64,000 bases of DNA, taken from the NCBI RefSeq assembly GCF_000005505.3, contig NC_016133.3:27134508-27198507 (forward strand). Direction: 5' to 3'. This DNA comes from Brachypodium distachyon (lineage: Eukaryota; Streptophyta; Magnoliopsida; Poales; Poaceae). Below are positions 10,321 to 21,649 of the stretch, piece by piece. Position numbers and translations under genes: made by a program. Each line of letters begins with the position of its first letter. Position 1 is the first letter of the stretch. Under the pieces are notes generated by a model, which had not been told where the DNA came from, ran no database searches, and saw only the letters and a list, made by a program, of their open reading frames with translations.

Positions 10321-11352
10321 ACACTAGTGGGGAAGGCATTCCGGCATGGTTTTTACTGGCCAAGTGCACTACAGGAAGCAGAAGACATAGTCAGGAAGTG
10401 TAACGACTGCCAGAGATATGCCAGCAAAGATTCATATGCCGGCATCCGAGTTCAAAACTATTCAAATCACTTGGCCGCTTGCTGTTTGGTGTTTGCATAT
10501 GGTGGGACCTTTCAAGCGGGCGTGAGGAGGCATGACGCATATCTTGGTCATGGTCGACAAGTTCACCAAATGGATTGAAATAAAGCCGATACGAAAGTGT
10601 GACGGCAAGACCGCGGTGTCATTCCTGAAGGACATCATCTTGAGATATGGGTACCCGCACAGTGTTATCACGGATAATGGAACGAACTTCGCAGAAGGAC
10701 CTTTCGCGCGATTTTGTGCAGAAAAGAAGATCCGGCTGGATATCGCTTCTGCAGCACACCCTCAGTCCAATGGACAAGTTGAAAGGGCAAATGGTATGGT
10801 TTTAGCCGGCATAAAACCTCGGCTGATTGAACCATTGGAACGTACTCCGGGATGCTGGCTGGACGAACTCCCAGCTGTACTATGGAGTCTCAGGACGACT
10901 CCAAATCGCTCCACAAGCTATACGCCATTCTTCCTCGTATACGGGGCGGAAGCTGTCTTACCAGCCGACATTGAACATGACTCCCCACGAATGACAATGT
11001 ATACCGAAGCCGAGGTAAAAGAGGCCCGAGAAAATGATGTCGACCTGCTCGAAGAAGCACGGGAGTTAGCTCTATCTCGGTCGGCCATGTATCAACAACA
11101 CCTAAGGCGCCGAAAGGTCAACCCGCGGGTATTCCGGGAAGGAGACCTCGTTCTCCGACTTGTGCAGCGCACAGCCGGCATGCACAAACTATCACCCCCA
11201 CGGGAAGGACCCTTTATTGTGAGCAAAGCGCTTCACAACAATCCTACTATCTTATAGATGCGCAAAATCCCAAGGCGAACATGATGGACCGGTCAGGCGA
11301 GGAGACCAAAAGGCCATGGAACGTAGCTTTGGTTCGTCCGTTCTATACTTGA
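10321..11352 (+). pseudogene. Gypsy integrase, catalytic Asp replaced and frame broken
   Basis: The zinc-binding N-terminus includes 'KAFRHGFYWPSA' and 'CNDCQRY' at 10335-10420. A frameshift near 10470 follows. In the next frame the first catalytic Asp of the D,D-35-E triad, normally in a 'LDMVGPF' context, is His (CAT at 10496-10498), and a TGA lies at 10523-10525. The second Asp ('ITDNGTNF') and the Glu ('NGQVERANG') are present. The C-terminal part runs to 11257; a 1-nt shift near 11243 then leads to the natural end 'ALVRPFYT' with TGA at 11350-11352. The enzyme is inactive on three counts. Confidence 0.87.
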
Positions 11353-12116
11353 GAGATGAGTATTTGTATCGTTTTTTACTTATGTTGAATGTTTTGAGAC
11401 AATGAAATTATCCGCCGAGTTCTTAAAAGGAACTCGGGGACTTCCATGTTATTTAAGTGATGTATTGCAATTATCTTTTGTATGTCGGCATGGCTTAGTT
11501 GTGTAATCTTATGTCGGTTTAGTAGTGTGTCGGTATTGAAAATCCCCTCTATGACTTCGCTGCTGTCCGCAACCCGGCTTCATGGCAAGCTAGAGATGGG
11601 TGCGAGATAACCGAAAACATGAAAGGCGATTGCGGAAACAAACAAAGAAGCAACCCGAGATGCGCCTTGTATTAACCCAGCATTTATTTCTTAACTCGGG
11701 TATTGCCAAGCGAATTCGTCGAGTTTATTTTTTCGAAAAGGTGGTTCTATGACTTTGCGATTCATACGTCGAACGCCGATAAGGCAGACAAAAGAACCGA
11801 GGTCATAAAATTTCACTAAAAGGAAAAATGGACTCGGGGACTTGGTCGGGAATTCGATAAGCAAAAGACTTATATAAGTTAAAAACATGATGTCTTACAA
11901 ACAAAACTATGTTATCCCGGTTACATGTGCATTCGGCATCCCGGAGATCTGATAATTCTAAAGTTCCTTTTTTCCGACATGACTAAGAAGAAACAGAAGG
12001 GTTGTTGGCACCGAACTCGGAGCATCCGTGGCAGTGGACGCCGACTCGACGACAATTTCCTCGTCAACTGCTTCTTCTTCGTCTTCGTCGGTCATCTTGG
12101 CCTCTGCCTCGGATGC
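11353..12116. other. Noncoding spacer between gypsy pol and the antisense gene
   Basis: No coding region is seen. A perfect 8-bp stem with a 7-nt loop lies at 11415-11437 (CCGAGTTC / GAACTCGG). The string ACTCGGGGACTT at its right arm recurs nearly unchanged at 11830-11841, so this is a short internal repeat typical of Tat elements. Confidence 0.6.
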
Positions 12117-15100
12117 CTAGCCCTCCACAAACTTATGCACATCGGCATATTGTATGAAGGAGTAAGCCCGCTCCTGGCGCTTGGCAATCAGCTTTGGGTC
12201 CGAGAGGTAGGGGGAGCCAGCACGCATCGACTGCAACACGTCGAGATTGATGCCATCGTACCAAGACAGTACGAACGACAAGGCCTCGTCAGCGCCGACA
12301 CGTGCGGCCGATTCCCGCCACTCGTTGAGGTGATCCTCCACCTCCAGCAGGCGCGTTGCCAATTTTGGGATGCCGGTCGGAGCTTTTTCTCCTGGCCATA
12401 GAGCTCGGAAGGCCCGGATGCCGACATTCAGCATGTTAACCCCGAACGACTTTAGAGGCTTTACCCGGCTAGCAATGCTGACCAGATAATCCACTAAGTC
12501 GTATTCGAAGGGGGTTGTTCCGGCTGGATCCCTCTTCCTGCGCGCCTTGATCACGACAACTTGGGCGGTCTCGATCGATTGTGGAAAAAATTCTGACAAA
12601 AGCACGGAAGATAGTAATGAGTCTCGGCATCCTGTTACTATTACTCGGACAAGTGATCAGATGAAGAAATTTGTGTCAGGGCAGCTTACTGGTCAGCATG
12701 GTTTCGATCTTGACGAGCTCATGCCGGACAACCTTAAACAACCAGCCGGGTCTTCTCGGCATCCTCCTTCTCGGCGGCAATGGCGCGGGTCTCAATCTCA
12801 GCGACCAAACCCTTGCATTTCTGCACCTCGCACTCCAGACGGATTTCTGTGCATCTCTTATACTTGACATTCTGCAATACAAAAATTCCGATGGAATCCG
12901 TTATGCCTGTAGGACGCAATGTAGCTTTGCCACTGCCAGGGTGCATAATGGCAACCTCCCGGGCACAGTTGGCGACCTCGTTGGCGCCGTACTGGGCGAT
13001 CCAGACGTCGAGCGCCCCAAGCTTCCCCACCAAGTCGGAGAAGAAGGGGATCAAGGTGGAGACGTCCGTACCGTCCACCACCGCAGCCTGCAGCTCGAAC
13101 TTGGGCAGCAGATCGCGCAACGCTTGGGCGATCTTCAGCAGCTTCTCTGTTTCAATCTGCCACTGCCCGATCAGCGTGCCGTGATGGAGGCGAGCGTCGT
13201 GCGCGGCCTTTTTGGCCTTGCGGAGGTTGTCTTCCATCGCCGCGAGCTCCGCGGTCTTCACCGCGATCTCGTTGCCGGCCTTAGCGAGCTCCTCCCGGAC
13301 AGCGGCCAGTTCGGTCTCAAGCCTGTCCGCTCTATCCTTGGTGGAGCCGAGTTGGAGCTCGTGCCAGGCCGCCGCTCCCACCGCTTCCTCAGTGGCCTTG
13401 ACTTGCACCTCCAGCATGACGCGAAGGCTCTGGATCTCGCCGTGGTAGTTGGCGATCAGGTCGCTCTTCTCGTCCAGCCGGGTCTGGGCGGTCGCGAGCA
13501 CCGCGGCATGCTCCTTCCAGGCCGCCACGAGGGTTGCCGCCATCGAGTCCAGCTCCCCCTGAAGCTTCCTGCACTGGGCCTCTAGCAGCCGGGACCACCG
13601 GCTCCCTGGCGTCCTCCATGGCTTGCCGAGTGAGGCGCGCCTCCTCCTTGGCGAGGCGCGTCTCCTCGCGCAGCCGGGAGAGCTCTTGCCGCTCCCTCTC
13701 CATGGCTTCCCGCACCTCGCCAAGTTGGTTCTTGGCGATGGCATGGTGCTCCCTCACCTTGTTGAAGGAGGTGACGAAGGCTTGTTGTTGGTCCCTGACG
13801 GCGTCCAGGAACCGGTGCCCCCGCTCGAAGATGCTCGGATCCCAGGTGATAGGATTCCAAGCGATCCCGGCGAGGGTGCCGAGGTCGGTACCGGGAAGAG
13901 CAGCCGAGGGCGACGAGGCCCCCGCTGCCGACGTGGGGCTATGCGGGGGGTCGCCCGCCTGCTCCCGGGGGTCTTGTTGCCCTTCCCCGGCAACTTCCCC
14001 TGCGCCTGCGCCCGGGGACCCCAGGGCTGGGGAAGCCTCCCTGCCCCCGGCAGGGGCTGACTCCTGCTGGGCGGCAGGTGAGCCCGCGCTAGTCGCGTCC
14101 GCGGCTGCGGGCGCGTCGCCAAGCGCCGTCTCAGTGGCGGCGGTGTCCATCGCTACCACTGTCTCTGGCGCGGCGGGGCTTGATGTGAGAGCCGGTTCCG
14201 GCTCCTCCTTCGCCCCCGTGATTTCGGTGACCGGGTCAAGATCAACCACGGTCGCGCCCGTTCCAGGTGCGGGCGCACTTGTGCCTGCAGCGATGAGAAG
14301 TATGAGGATCGGCGAGTAATAGAGTAGTCAGAAACGGACAAGGGTGACCAGGGTGGTTACCTTGCGCGGCTGACGGACTTGCGGGGGTGGCCTCTCCCGC
14401 CTCGCCCGCGCCGGCGGGAGCCTCCGAGAGGCTTGCCGCGGGCGAGCTGCCGCTCACTGCAAAAGAGGTACGTTCATGAGATTAACTAACAATTGAAAAA
14501 ATGCAGATGAAGAGAAGTGAAGAAGACGTACTAGTTGCCGCCCCCGCCTCCGTGGGGGCTGGGCCGTCATCGGGCGCGATCGCGTCGCTGCGGACCCTTG
14601 CGGCGGTGCGGTCGGCGGCGCTGCTGGCGTCTGCGCGCGCCCTCTTGCTTGGCGTGTCGGGTGGGGAATTGCTCCTCGCCCTCTTGCTGGCACCCGTCGG
14701 CGAGTTGGACTTCAGGTGGTTGCGCCGGAGCGCGAAGCCTCGGAAGACCCCCCGAGCAGGCGGCGCCAAAGGCGCCCGTGGGGTCGTCGTGACCCGGAGT
14801 GTCGCGGGTATCGACGGTGATGCCGCCACGGTGCTGGGAGCCAATCCTGGGGAGGTTGCCGCTGTTGGGGCAAAAACCGTTGCCGAGGCTCCGGCAACCC
14901 CTGCGGACGATGCCGCTACCGGAGTACCAGCGGGCGCCCCGGGAGCGACTCCCGCCACGGTACTGGCGGCCACTGAGGCACCGGTGACCCCTGTGGCCAT
15001 GGACGCCGCCGAGGTACCGACGGGCGCCCCTGAAACGGCCGCCGCCGCAAGGTTGGTGGCCGCTGCTAGGGCGGACTTCGCCGTCGAGGAGATAGCTGCG

Positions 15101-16252
15101 GCCGCTTCAAACGCCCTCGATATCCGCACGATTAGGGGCGCGATGTCGCTGTCTTCGTCGTCGTCGCCCACGAGGACGACTTCCGGGGACGCAGCCGCCT
15201 AGCCCGCCTCGTCGTCCAACGACTGGAGGGAGGGCCAGCGGGCCTCGGATCCGCCCCCACTCGTTGCAGGGCGGGAAGGCGCTGACGATGTCACTGAGCG
15301 CCGCAACACCGGCGTGAAGAGAGGAAACCCCCGGCAGGAACTGCGTTGATTGGAAGGTCTCGCCGGAGATTCCCCTCACCCACGTCCTGAGGGTCTCCAA
15401 GTCCACGCCGTCCTGCTGGAGGCGTGTCCTGTCCCCGGGGCCCGTGTACATCCACGCGGGCCGGGAGCGCAGTTGAAGCGGCGCTATACGCCGGTGAACG
15501 AAGGTGCGCGCCACGTCCACGTCAGTGAGCCCCGCTAGCCGCAGCGCCTTGATCTTCTCCACAATGGGGAGGAGGTCGGCGTCGCGGTGGTACATGTCCT
15601 GCCAGCCGTTTTGGGGTTGCGGCAGCTCCGTGGGTGGCTGGATGAATTCTTGGGGGTCCTCCACTCGGACCCAGCACCAATCGCACCGCCACTCCTTTTC
15701 GATCTTCTTCCCCGACCGGACAATGAACTCGGACTTCATCTGGTCACGGGCGTGGAACACCACCCCCGACGACATCGCCTTGTCAATGTCGGGGTAGAAG
15801 TAGTGGTGGAAGAGCCCCACCGACGGCATCATCCCCACGAACGCTTCGCAGAGGAACTGGAAGGTGGCGAGGAGGAACAGCGACGTGGGGTGGAGCTGCG
15901 CCACCCGCAGCTGGTAAGACTCCATCAGCGCGTGGAGGAATAGCGAGAAGGGCGGCACCAGGCCGGTGAGGAGGAAGCACGCGAACACCCGGAAGTCGTT
16001 GTCCTGGTGCTCGACGCCCGCCGGGAAGATCAGCGTTCCCCCGTGCTCATTGAAGTTGGAGGCGACAGCATGCCGGACCTTCTCCAACGCCTCGCCGTTG
16101 TAGCCGGGGCGGTAGAAAGCGAGCGTGGCCCGCATCTCCCGCTTCTTCTGGTCCTTGGCGGCGGCTGCGTTGGTTGCCGCCTCGCTCTTGCTGGTCGTGG
16201 CTTTCTTCGAGACCTGCACCTCCTTCCCCTTTCTGGTGGTGGGGGGCGCCAT
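12117..16252 (-). pseudogene. Antisense spliced gene of the gypsy element (putative gypsy-type transposon domain)
   Basis: On the minus strand a gene starts at ATG 16252 ('MAPPTTRKGKEV') and encodes the PF04195-like 'putative gypsy type transposon' domain, with 'GGTLIFPAGVEHQDNDFRVF' and 'DPQEFIQPP' type residues, to about 15270. A frameshift near 15262 and a TAG near 15200 break it. Further exons keep frame if spliced: donor after 14532, exon 14361-14456, acceptor before 14284. An Ala/Pro-rich region leads into a long coiled coil (13744-12734, frameshift near 13590), with a last exon 12605-12117 ending at a stop. Antisense genes downstream of pol are known in Tat elements such as Grande; their function is unknown. 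Confidence 0.75.
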
Positions 16253-16662
16253 GGGGAACGAAGAGGGAAGCTAGCAGGGGCGCTGGGGTGCGAGATGCGA
16301 AACAGGAAGAAGACAAAGGCTATGGGGGCAGAGTGTCTTTCCCCTTTTGGCAACAGTAAGGGCCTTATAACACCCGGCCGTTTGGTAACGGCCGGTTCCG
16401 CATCCTACGGGTGCGCGGGGATAACTCCTAATCATTAGGAGTAATGCGCGGAGTGGCCTTAACTTCCCTACTTAAGGGGGGAGTAAGGGCGGAAATCACG
16501 CGCCCACTACTCCGTCTGTAACGGCGTTGTACACGGGGCAGCGAAGGGGCGCGGGCCCGAGGAGAATCGGGCCCCACACGTCGGTTGAGGGCGTAGCTCG
16601 GCAACCGACCTGGGGAAGACTTATCCGGGAACAGGTGATGTCGGCCCACGCCCGGGGGCTAC

Positions 16663-17692
16663 TGTCGCACCAATGGTACCCGGGGTACCACCGTCACGCG
16701 ACGCGTGGGCCCTGTCTCCGAGGTCCCGGGAAGGTTCCGTCTCGGGTGGCGGCCACAAGCAGCCCGGCAAGCAACCAGCCCGAAAGGGCTAGTGGGGCTT
16801 CAGGGAATATTCCCGCCTGGGCACCACCTGGGAAGCCGCTTCCCGGGAGGGGGGTTCCCGGGTGCTGGACCTAGGCGCTTCTCGGGGAGCGAGTTGCCGG
16901 GATAAGGGGTTCCCGGGCGTAGGCTCCCGCCTCAAGGGTGGGGCCCAGCGAGCAAAGCTATAGCGCCACGCAGACGCGTGGCGGGCGTCGGGTGCTTCGC
17001 CTCACTAGGGCGAGGAGTGAGGCGCATGGCTCATTAAATGAGCCGACAGGAGGGGCGTTACCCGTCCAAATCAGGTGAACAGTGGCTGTCCAATCCTACT
17101 CTAGGGTTTTAGACCCCTAGCAGCGGAGGTGGCGTCCATGCGCGCCACCAGCTCACCGAGGGGGAGTTGTGTGCCTCCCCGTTTAACACTTGTAGCACAT
17201 GCACCGTGGCACCTGTGGCATCTCCTTGAGTATAAAAGGAGGACCCCCGCCAGCGGTCAAAGGGTTCGACGGTCAGAGGGTTCCGCGGTCAAAGGGTTCC
17301 ATGCTTTCCCGAAGGTTGGATAGTTCGACAGTCACACGGTACACAGACTCGTAGCTCACAACTAGCCCTGGTCCGAGGGTAGCAAGTAGCATTTAGCAAG
17401 GAAAGAGAGAGAGCCCGGGGACCTTCCCCCGGCAAGATGTAAACTCTTGGTTCATAATCAATACCAGTTCAGACAGGCAGGACGTAGGGTTTTACACCTC
17501 CGGGTGGCCCGAACCTGGGTAAAAACGTGCGTGCATGTGTTCTTTGTTAGTGCGCACCCCGAGTGCACCTCTTCGCCGGTCGCGAAGGACCATCGACCAC
17601 GCCGGCGATCGCCGGAGCGATCCCCGACGCCCCTGCCGAACCTAAAAGGGGGCCGTGACCACACGCCCCCGGTGTCGGAGCCCCGCGCGACA
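16663..17692 (+). repeat. 3' LTR of the gypsy element (1030 bp)
   Basis: It starts TGTCGCACCAATGG and ends GCGCGACA, giving the inverted TGTCGC/GCGACA termini. The preceding CCCGGGGGCTAC is the usual purine-rich boundary in this family. The interior is GC-rich and has a TATA box at 17231. The right end is followed by ACACA, the possible target duplication. Confidence 0.85.
17231..17237 (+). promoter_or_regulatory. TATA box in the gypsy LTR
   Basis: TATAAAA in the context GAGTATAAAAGGAGG, about 570 bp into the LTR, where the U3/R border is expected. Confidence 0.75.
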
Positions 17693-18570
17693 ACACAATC
17701 AATGTTTGATGTCTAGTGTTAAGGAGATGTTGCCAATGTTTTCATCAAGTGGGAGATTGTGAAATCATATGTGATATGTAACATTGGCAAGTGTTTTAGG
17801 TGAAACATTGATGTGTCTGATTGAAACGTGGTTCCCATGAAAGTTGTGCGTGTTGTCGAGGCGAACAACTGTGCTTTTGGAGTCATCTCAATTCGAGGTC
17901 TTATGCGGGCCCCACGGGCAGAATACCGACCGGGACAGATGAGTTCGTGTTGGATTCGGACTCGGTTTAGGGTCGCGAATTTTCCCTTATAAATAGAGGG
18001 CGTCCTAGCTAGGGTTTTAGCAAGGATGTGAGCGAACTCAGAGCTTTGGATCAAGATCAATTCTTGGAGAGTTCTTTGATGCATGGTTGCATTTTTTGTA
18101 ATCGATCGACATCGTTGCAATAAAGAGATTCGTTGGCGGTGTCATCTGTTTTTCTCGGATCTTCGTGGAAATCTTCGTGCTAGATATTTCTAACACTTTG
18201 GTGCAGCTCTCTCACAAGATCACACCACGTTGCTGCAGGTTTCTCACGAGATCAAGGGAAGATTGGGATTAATTCATCTTTCTTGTTATTCCTCAAAATT
18301 AATTTTAGATTAATCCTCGTACCTTTCTGTCAGCTGTTACTGTTTTGATCCTATCTTTTTATTGGTACGTCCGATTGAGCTGATTCTTGTTTTGTTGGTT
18401 AGATAATTTCAATACCTTTCTTTTGCATACTCAGACGTATTTTTGGTTCACCCAATCAAAAGTTACGGCTGTTTTACTATCACGGACAGAAAGGTGATTT
18501 AGGGCTTGAACTTTCGGGAAAAGTTTTAATTTGCTTCCGCGCAATGATTCACCCCCCCTCCGATTGCCTA
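17693..18570 (+). mobile_element. Copia-type 3' end and LTR, truncated
   Basis: AAGTGGGAGATTGTGAAATC at 17747 onward is the classic copia purine tract followed by an LTR start (TGTGAAATCATATG from about 17757). A TATA box TATAAATA is at 17988-17995. A tail with TTTAATTTGC...ATTCACCCCCCCTCC (about 18527-18562) resembles the 3' part of grass copia LTRs. The LTR end and its partner are not seen, and the sequence changes character after about 18565. Only 64 bp of copia interior remain before the gypsy element, which therefore inserted into this older copia copy. Confidence 0.6.
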
Positions 18571-19156
18571 TCTCGATCTCACACGTCCCTACCTTCATGG
18601 CTTCAGCATCGGCGGTGGAATTGCAGGCAGGATGCTGGGTGGATGTTGACAGGGAGCTGCGTCCGTGAGCCCCAGACCCCGTTCCCCTCAGAATTTTGGC
18701 CGGCGACAACCCAATCCTGCCCGCGACGCCGCCTGCCGCCGCTTGCCACCACCGTTGATTCGACTGGCGCAGGCGTCGGTTCGGCCAGCAAAGCCGTCGA
18801 GGAATTCCGCTGCAATCTACCATCGGTCACCACGACCTCGGTCCACGGCAGCCTCCCCGCATCGGTCGGGGGCGAGCTCCTCCTCTCTGCTTCGGGGCTG
18901 CTAGGGAGAGCAGACGCTCGCAGGTGGCGGCAGCGAACGCTAGTTGGTTTATGGTTCGATCCGATGAACCTATGGTTCAATTGGATCGGATTTCAGATGG
19001 GCCAAAAAAGTTATGGGCTAGACCGGTGAACCAAAATGCCGTTTTAATCGGAGCGGGATGGCGATCCTGTCGGATCGATCCGAGCCACGCGCACCCCTAG
19101 TGCCAAGTAGTAAACATGCTCGGTTACACGTCAGTAAATTAACAGTTTAGTTCACA
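18571..19156. other. GC-rich unassigned fragment
   Basis: Several overlapping frames exist on both strands, none with a recognisable domain. The right border ACGCGCACCCCTAG near 19090 looks like a hAT-type end, but no matching left end was found. Confidence 0.3.
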
Positions 19157-19228
19157 ACATGAACATGGTTCAAAAAAGCATCGCTTAAGCGCGCAAAAGC
19201 TCTCATCGGTGGGAAAACGCGTTGCATA

Positions 19229-19468
19229 GCCCCCTGTTTGGTTGGGCTTAAAACCGCTTTTTGACTTTTGGCTTTTAAGCCACAAAAGCACTTATTTAGA
19301 TGCTTTCGTCTTTGGCTTTTGACATTTGACTTGATATCTTTAGATGATGGTATAAGCAAAAAGGCAAAGTCAAAATCACCTAAATAGGAAAAGCATCTAA
19401 GGTGCTTTTGTGGCTTATAAGCCAAAAGGAAAAAAAAAAAGGCGGTTTGCAGCCTACCAAACAGGCCC
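19229..19468. mobile_element. Tourist-like (PIF/Harbinger) MITE, 240 bp
   Basis: The ends are GCCCCCTGTTTGGT and its inverted partner ACCAAACAGGCCC. The right flank is TTA and the left is ATA, close to the TWA target of Harbinger elements. The interior has a large imperfect palindrome of CTTTTGGCTTTTAAGCC and its complement, so a transcript would fold into a hairpin. Confidence 0.65.
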
Positions 19469-19539
19469 TTAGGCCCTAAGCGGCTACTTAAGCGCTGATA
19501 ATGCTCATTAGCACAATTCTCTGCCGCAGGGGCGGCTTC

Positions 19540-19770
19540 TCTCTCTCCCGCCTGATTCCCTCCAAGGATCCCTCCAATTTTTCCAATTCGCTTTTTTCCT
19601 CCAAGGATCCCGCCAATTTTCCCAGGGCGAGCAACAGAATCCCGCCAATTTCTCCAACTCTCCTGGATTTCCCCCAAGGATCCTACCAGTTTCTCCTGGG
19701 CGAGCAACAGTGTATCTCAAATTCTCCAATTCCCCTTGATTTTCTCCAAGAATCCCGCCAACTTCTCAAA
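19540..19770 (+). repeat. Degenerate tandem repeat with GGATCC...GCCAATTT units
   Basis: Units containing CCAAGGATCCCGCCAATTT or close variants recur near 19560, 19603, 19645, 19674 and 19750, and GGGCGAGCAACAG occurs at about 19625 and 19699. Unit length is variable. Confidence 0.5.
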
Positions 19771-19858
19771 AACAGAGTCCATACGGAATGCTTAAGCATC
19801 AATTCCTCTCAGCGGTGCCTCACCGCTCGCTTAGCACTTTTTTTGAACCATGTTTCAC

Positions 19859-21649
19859 AAACTTATAAAATGCAAGAACAACGTATTAAACTGGGATTAG
19901 TGATAATGTTTAAGAATACATGATAGATGAAAGAATGACAAACTCGTGTTAGATACCGTAACCGTTGCATAAAATTGTTGGCTATTCGGATTAATTCTAA
20001 GACAAATTATTAAATCTTTTTTAGATGTACGTTTGCTTGGGCCTTTAGAATTTGTATATGTGTCTCTGTATAAAATAAATCTGCAAACTTTCAACTAATT
20101 TAACTCTAGATCAATAGAGGCAGCGATGGCGATGACTTGTCAAGCTACACATTTGGTCTAGGTCCGAGAAAAACGTCGTCGGAGACAGCGACGACGGGTC
20201 AATTGTCTCGTACTTCGACGGTGACGCCTGCGTGAGGCGGTGCGTGTGCGTTCCAACGTGCCTTTGCGCAATCGACAGCAATATGGCCAGCAAAGACCGG
20301 CTCTTCAGGAGACGCAACTTCGCTGCACTCTTAGTTATTTTGGCTATCTAGTGTTGATATCCATGTACGATTGCTCACTGATGTTTTAACTATCGTTCCT
20401 TTGCTCATATTTCTTGCTCAATGAAAGTTGATATAGAAACCATCTTACTTGATAACAGTAGATATGATAATCATGCTAAGTGGTGTATTTTACTTTTAGT
20501 GAGTTCTGATATTGACATACCATGTTTCAGATTGTGTAATTTTTGCTGATAAGATAGCATGTCTCTCGAAGTTTGTAGAAGGCGTTGTTTATTATGCCAA
20601 ATATCTACTTGATATTTTTAGGTCGGTAAATATGGAAATATTTTTGGAAATAAAATATAACTATATATTTACTCATAAAAAATTGAGTTGTTGGTAATCT
20701 GCTCACTCCGCTCAAAGACTGTTTGTATTAGAATAATAGACATATATTCTATGTTGTAGATATTTGTTATTACGATCATTCAATTATGGTTGATTTGAAA
20801 TATAATATGAGAAAAAATTAGTATGTAACATAAATATCAATAGACTATATATCATAAGATGTACATGACAAAAATCCATCCTAAAGTCTGGAAAACCAAT
20901 TTTATTGAAATATATTTTGCAAACTTAGAAAAACAGTAAATGTGAGAAATTCGCCCTACCTCAAAAAATTTCTCTCCTCTGCCGATGATCCGCATCTCCA
21001 TCAATGAAGTCGAGCAGAGGAACTGTGTGCACAGAAGGGGAACATGCTGCGGTTAGAACAATCTGAATCAAAATCTGGAACAACTAACAGGACAGATACG
21101 GATTTCATTGCTACTTCGACCGAAGGAAGGATGGATCTCGCCGTTCGGCACCACGCGACTTGGAAGAGGGGATCCGGAGGCCGGAGCGGAAGTTCGACTA
21201 AGCAGAGGGGAGGGGAGAAGGGGACTGCGTCTGCGCCCTGTGGGAGGTGGGTGGCGGTGGGCGGATGAGCTGAGCGGGAGGGGTGAGCGAGTCCTTTGTG
21301 GCCTTGTTTCGGTTCCAAGGTTTGATCCTTGCGAGGAGTATACACTCTTTTTGACCAAATCTCCACGCATACACTCTGTTCTGTTACGGATATGATACGT
21401 ATACACTCTACTCTGTTACAAAAAATTAGCATATGTTATGAAAAAGAAGGCAAAGTTTTTTTTTTCAACTGTGGCTCAAACACCATAATAAGATGTTACT
21501 TATAAGCTGCTTCTGCATGTAACAATCTACACACCGCTTCAAAAATGTCTCTCCCCTTTGTTCTATCTATGCTATAGAACATGAAGGTGGTTTTCATGAA
21601 GCAATGAACTGCAATAAAGCGGAAATAATGAACTACACTAAGGCAGGTC
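19859..21649. other. Intergenic, mostly AT-rich; no supported gene
   Basis: A short gene-like remnant at about 20177-20351 encodes 'SNMASKDRLFRRRNF' and then a hydrophobic tail, in a single frame without a start. A GC-rich patch at 21040-21300 has overlapping frames on both strands. Neither matches a family I recognise. Confidence 0.4.

Larger units (their letters stand above)
1..17692 (+). mobile_element. Ty3/gypsy LTR retrotransposon, Tat lineage, 5'-truncated by window, interrupted
   Basis: One degenerate retrotransposon explains 1-2659 and 7967-17692. In order the plus strand holds gag, protease, reverse transcriptase, RNase H, a second RNase H-like domain, integrase, then an antisense gene and a 3' LTR. 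The extra RNase H before integrase and the antisense gene with a 'putative gypsy type transposon' domain are hallmarks of Tat-lineage elements of grasses (RIRE2/Grande-like). The 5' LTR and primer binding site lie before the window. Every coding domain has stops or frameshifts, so the copy is dead. A CACTA element at 2660-7966 splits it between protease and reverse transcriptase. A candidate 5-bp right target duplication, ACACA, follows the LTR at 17693-17697, but its left partner is not visible. Confidence 0.93.
19157..19858. mobile_element. Inverted-repeat DNA transposon with a nested MITE
   Basis: About 30 bp at the left, including GAACATGGTTCAAAAAA and GCTTAAGCGCG, match the reverse complement of 19826-19856 (CGCTTAGCAC...TTTGAACCATGTTTC). 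The interior holds a Tourist-like MITE at 19229-19468 and a GC-rich block with repeated AAGGATCC...GCCAATTT and GGGCGAGCAACAG. Superfamily is uncertain because no clear target duplication is seen. Confidence 0.5.

Noticed and set aside
12671..13585. Long plus-strand open frame opposite the antisense gene (about 300 codons)
   Set aside because: It is the mirror of the GC-rich coiled-coil exon on the minus strand, whose codon pattern and splice sites fit much better.
14501..15202. Plus-strand Ala/Val-rich frame of 233 codons
   Set aside because: A shadow of the Ala/Pro-rich exon of the antisense gene; no start context or domain.
18185..18215. Copia primer binding site after TTCTAACA (TTTGGTGCAGCT)
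   Set aside because: Similarity to the Met-tRNA site is poor, and LTR-like sequence seems to continue to about 18565.
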